This document shows positions 61,374-64,000 of a DNA stretch of 64,000 bases, one piece after another. Origin of the DNA: Terriglobus sp. TAA 43 (lineage in GTDB: Bacteria; Acidobacteriota; Terriglobia; Terriglobales; Acidobacteriaceae). The notes under the pieces were generated by a model that had not been told where the DNA came from, did not search any database, and worked only from the letters and a program-made list of their open reading frames with translations. The stretch covers positions 2,542,001 to 2,606,000 of the forward strand of contig NZ_JUGR01000001.1 of NCBI RefSeq assembly GCF_000800015.1. The letters are read 5' to 3'. The position numbers and the translations under genes were made by a program. The stretch's first letter is position 1. Every line of letters starts with the position of its first letter.

Positions 61374-62968
61374 TTTGCGGTTTTGGTTTGTGCCTGTGTT
61401 GGCTGGTTCAGCTTGGCGTCGGCGGTGCCGATGCGGCCTGTGGCCGAGACGCGGATGACGAAGCGTGCGCGGACTGCTTTGGGATCATGATCGAGGATGA
61501 AGTGCAGATCCATGTTGTGGTGAATCTGGCCTACGGGTGGAACGTCCTGCGCGGCTACACGGACGATGCGTGAGATGCGTTTCAGTTCCTTGTTCTTCTT
61601 GTCGAAGGTGGACGCTACTACTACGACTTCCGCGCGGCGTGGGTCTGTGTCTGTTGCGTTGGACCAGATGAGTCCGTTGCCGTCGATGAAGATGTTGAAC
61701 GCGTCGGGGTTTTGCGCGTCGGGTGTGAGCGTGATGGGGACGCCGTCGTAGACCATGTTGCTGCTATCTGCGGAGAGCACTTCAAAGGCGAGGCGACGCG
61801 ATGGGTTCACGGGATTCACGCGCGCTGGTGGTAACTCGACGTAATAGCCTTCGCGGGTGATTGCTTTCATGTTGGGGTCGTCGAGTGTGACCTTGATGCG
61901 GCGAAATTTCTTGGGATCGGCTGAGGTCGTGGTGGGGCGGTAGGCGAGCGAGTAGAAGCTGCCGCCATCGCGAATGCCGTCGCCGATGACTGTGTCGACG
62001 TCGTTGCGGCCGTAGAAGCTGCGACCGCCTGTTGCCACGGCGAGTTTTGTGAACTGGTAGTTGCCGCCGAAGGGATCGTTAAAAGCTGCGTCGGGGCCGT
62101 AGCCGCCACCGGGGCTCACTGTGAGACCGGCGGGGGCCACGGGGTAGAGCGTTATGCGGGCGTCGCGCAATTCATTCACGCATTGCTGCACCGCGTTGTT
62201 CACGCGGTTCTCTGTGTCCACTGGGCCGTTGATGAAGTTGTAAGCGGGAAAGCCGCGGCCAATCCACACCATGTTCTTGTGACCGGGATGGCCGATGACG
62301 GCTTCTGCTACGCGTGTGAGTGTGCCGAAGGCGGTGGCAAAGCGTTCGGCGACCCAGCCGCCGTTGTGTACCTGCCAGGGAAATGCGACGAAGTGATGAT
62401 CGAGCGCGGCGATGAGCGCCTGTTTGTCCTGCGTGTAGTCCTGCAGGACAGTGAAGTTGTTGAGGCTGACGGCGATCAGCATGGTGGGTGTGGTGAGTTT
62501 GTCAGGCTGTTTCTGCAGTATCTTTTTCAGCGAGTAGCGGGCGAATGCCATGTCCTCAAAACGCGTGTTGAACTCGTCGAGGAGGAGGATGTTCACCGGT
62601 GCCTGCGGTGCGACGCGATCCAGCTCTGCAGTGGAATGGATAGACGCTGTGGTGGGGACGGAGTGCGCGCCGGCTTCTTCAAAGTTGAGCAGCGTCTGCG
62701 GTTGGTCGAGTTCGGTGACGTGAAAGGCTGACCTGGGCAGGCCGGTGATGATCTTGTCGTTGCGGTCTGTGACTACTACATCCAGGACGACGAGGCGTGC
62801 GCTGCGGCGCAAGGTGTAACTGCCGTCGGCTGAACGCTGTGGCTCCGTGCCGGTGGAGGCGGATGGTGCCTGCTTTTGCGTGGGCGGAGCTGTCTGCGAT
62901 GGTGCCATTGCAGTGAAGAACAGCATGAGTACGGATGCGGCTACCATCGGTGCGAGACTTCGCTTCAT
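61370..62968 (-). CDS. VWFA-related acidobacterial protein, 532 aa
   Basis: Signal peptide (about residues 1-24). A first domain reads VVLDVVVTDRNDKIITGLPRSAFHVTE, the opening of VWFA-related acidobacterial proteins. The following von Willebrand A-like Rossmann domain contains VNILLLDEFNTRF in place of the canonical DxSxS metal site, so metal binding is doubtful. A third beta-rich domain follows (about 400-532). These proteins are abundant in Acidobacteriota and presumed to bind other proteins in the periplasm; no enzymatic role is known. Confidence 0.85.
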   Translation of the reverse strand: MKRSLAPMVAASVLMLFFTAMAPSQTAPPTQKQAPSASTGTEPQRSADGSYTLRRSARLVVLDVVVTDRNDKIITGLPRSAFHVTELDQPQTLLNFEEAGAHSVPTTASIHSTAELDRVAPQAPVNILLLDEFNTRFEDMAFARYSLKKILQKQPDKLTTPTMLIAVSLNNFTVLQDYTQDKQALIAALDHHFVAFPWQVHNGGWVAERFATAFGTLTRVAEAVIGHPGHKNMVWIGRGFPAYNFINGPVDTENRVNNAVQQCVNELRDARITLYPVAPAGLTVSPGGGYGPDAAFNDPFGGNYQFTKLAVATGGRSFYGRNDVDTVIGDGIRDGGSFYSLAYRPTTTSADPKKFRRIKVTLDDPNMKAITREGYYVELPPARVNPVNPSRRLAFEVLSADSSNMVYDGVPITLTPDAQNPDAFNIFIDGNGLIWSNATDTDPRRAEVVVVASTFDKKNKELKRISRIVRVAAQDVPPVGQIHHNMDLHFILDHDPKAVRARFVIRVSATGRIGTADAKLNQPTQAQTKTAN

Positions 62969-63106
62969 CAGACCGCCTTAGCCCGGAAGCATCCGGAGCC
63001 GTAACCTGATCAGACCTGATATGGGGATGGAAGTCGCGGTAATCACCCAGAATCTGTTCCTTTGGGCCAAATTGGCCGACAGCGCTACCGTGCGAGGATG
63101 GAAGGG

Positions 63107-64000
63107 ATGACTGTAAAACGCAAAGAACGGCGCGATACCGGCGCACGCAAGAAGTTTTCCGGTGGCAGCCGACCTGTCGCCACCGAACCCCAATTGCTTG
63201 AAGCAGATGAGGCAGGGCCAGCGGTGATTCTGTCGCGGCGGGCGGCGGATAAGCTGCGCGCGGGGCACCTGTGGGTGTACCGGAGCGATGTGGAGTCGTT
63301 GATTCCGGCTCTGGGGGCGACTGCGATGGTGCCGGGTGGGTTGGTGACGCTGATGGATAGCCGGCGGATTCCGCTGGGATCGGCAATGTATTCCGAGGCT
63401 TCGCAGATTGCGCTCCGCAAGATTTCCGCAGAACCGCGTGTGGGACGTGGCGAATATGTGGAAGATATGGCGGTGCGGGTGCGCGCTGCGCTGGCCCTGC
63501 GGCAGAAGATGCTGGCGGATGGCAGCACAGATTCGGCGCGGCTGATCTTCTCAGAGGCCGACAACCTACCGGGAATCGTGGTGGATCGTTACGGCAACCT
63601 GGTAGTGCTGCAGTTGCTGGCACAAGGCACGGCGCAGGACGATGTGCGCGACGTACTGGCACGCGAGCTGGCTGTAGATGGTGTGAACCAGGTGGTGGAG
63701 CGGGCCGATCCGCGTATTCGCGAGTTGGAGAATCTTCCTGCGCCTTCTGCGGAGCCGCTCTTTGTACGTGAAGGCGTGAGTGGGCCGCCGAAGACGCTGT
63801 TCACGCTGAACGGACTTCACCTGCACTACGACGCGAATGCCGGGCAGAAGACGGGCGCGTTTCTGGATCAGCGATTGAACTACGCCGCGGCAGCCGCAGC
63901 ACATGCGGAAGCGCATGGCAGCGGCAACGGTGAGGCGCTGGACATCTGCACCTATCAGGGTGGGTTTGCACTGCACCTGGCGCGTGTGGCGGCGAAGGTT
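63107..64000 (+). CDS. RlmI-like class I SAM-dependent rRNA methyltransferase (cut by window end)
   Basis: The ATG at 63107 has GAGG 9 bases upstream; 298 codons are visible and the frame remains open. A basic N-terminus is followed by a PUA-type RNA-binding domain (VILSRRAADKLRAGHLWVYRSDV) and the methyltransferase start: FSEADNLPGIVVDRYG, GQKTGAFLDQR and DICTYQGGFALHLARVAAKV, motif I for SAM binding. The order matches RlmI/RlmK-type 23S rRNA cytosine methyltransferases. The catalytic Cys lies beyond the window edge. Start by 63098 ATG is possible. Confidence 0.9.
   Translation, partial: MTVKRKERRDTGARKKFSGGSRPVATEPQLLEADEAGPAVILSRRAADKLRAGHLWVYRSDVESLIPALGATAMVPGGLVTLMDSRRIPLGSAMYSEASQIALRKISAEPRVGRGEYVEDMAVRVRAALALRQKMLADGSTDSARLIFSEADNLPGIVVDRYGNLVVLQLLAQGTAQDDVRDVLARELAVDGVNQVVERADPRIRELENLPAPSAEPLFVREGVSGPPKTLFTLNGLHLHYDANAGQKTGAFLDQRLNYAAAAAAHAEAHGSGNGEALDICTYQGGFALHLARVAAKV

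Overview
The window looks like a chromosomal stretch of an Acidobacteriota member, most likely a Terriglobus/Granulicella-type soil organism. The evidence is the high GC content (roughly 60% by eye), three very long carboxypeptidase-regulatory/TonB-receptor-like proteins, a VWFA-related protein of the acidobacterial type, an NHL plus Ig-repeat giant protein whose last Ig domain is interrupted by a membrane hairpin, and many exported carbohydrate-active enzymes. No rRNA, tRNA, CRISPR array or recognisable transposase was seen.

Layout. 1-8.3 kb: the end of an unrecognised protein, a small acidic protein, a 1823-residue NHL/Ig protein followed at once by a beta-barrel protein, a KTSC-domain protein and a small secreted protein. 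8.3-18.4 kb: SGNH hydrolase, SDR dehydrogenase, MurJ-like flippase, GNAT acetyltransferase, tannase/feruloyl-esterase-like hydrolase, first TonB-type receptor, hexapeptide acetyltransferase. 18.4-24.1 kb: a five-gene minus-strand operon (cupin, TIM-barrel epimerase, Gfo/Idh/MocA dehydrogenase, DUF1080 protein, mutarotase-like protein) that fits oxidation-dependent (3-keto) glycoside breakdown. 24.3-31.9 kb: HAD phosphatase, a GH67-derived protein that has lost most of its catalytic barrel, a membrane protein, and a galK-galT-manA operon facing a secreted GH27 alpha-galactosidase. 32-39 kb: two more TonB-type receptors. 39-49 kb: obg, a diheme cytochrome c overlapping a PQQ dehydrogenase, a HEAT-like secreted protein, transaldolase, an FN3 lipoprotein, an XRE-cupin regulator, a 5'(3')-deoxyribonucleotidase-like protein and a DHA2 drug exporter.

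49.2-52.5 kb is the clearest accessory island. Its base composition is visibly lower in GC than its neighbours, it uses TTA, ATA and AGA codons more freely, and it holds three genes linked by ATGA overlaps: a 124-residue unknown, an XRE-type protein with an unknown N-terminal domain, and a KGGVGR-type ATPase with a helical C-terminal half. Inverted and direct TATAGC sites sit at its promoter, and a repeat array with the 12-mer GCAAAATCGTCT precedes it. I consider this the best candidate for an undescribed (possibly conflict/defence) system. 52.5-64 kb returns to chromosomal genes: lepA, a 27-residue membrane protein, a translationally coupled DUF3142 pair, a GH92 alpha-mannosidase with a Tat signal, a secreted unknown, the VWFA-related protein, and the start of an RlmI-like rRNA methyltransferase cut by the window edge.

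Taken together the genes describe a heterotroph that takes up and dismantles plant and fungal glycans: GH27, GH92, the Leloir steps, ManA, transaldolase and the 3-keto operon handle sugars released outside or in the periplasm and imported through TonB-type receptors. All functions are assigned by reading motifs and domain patterns; no database search was run.
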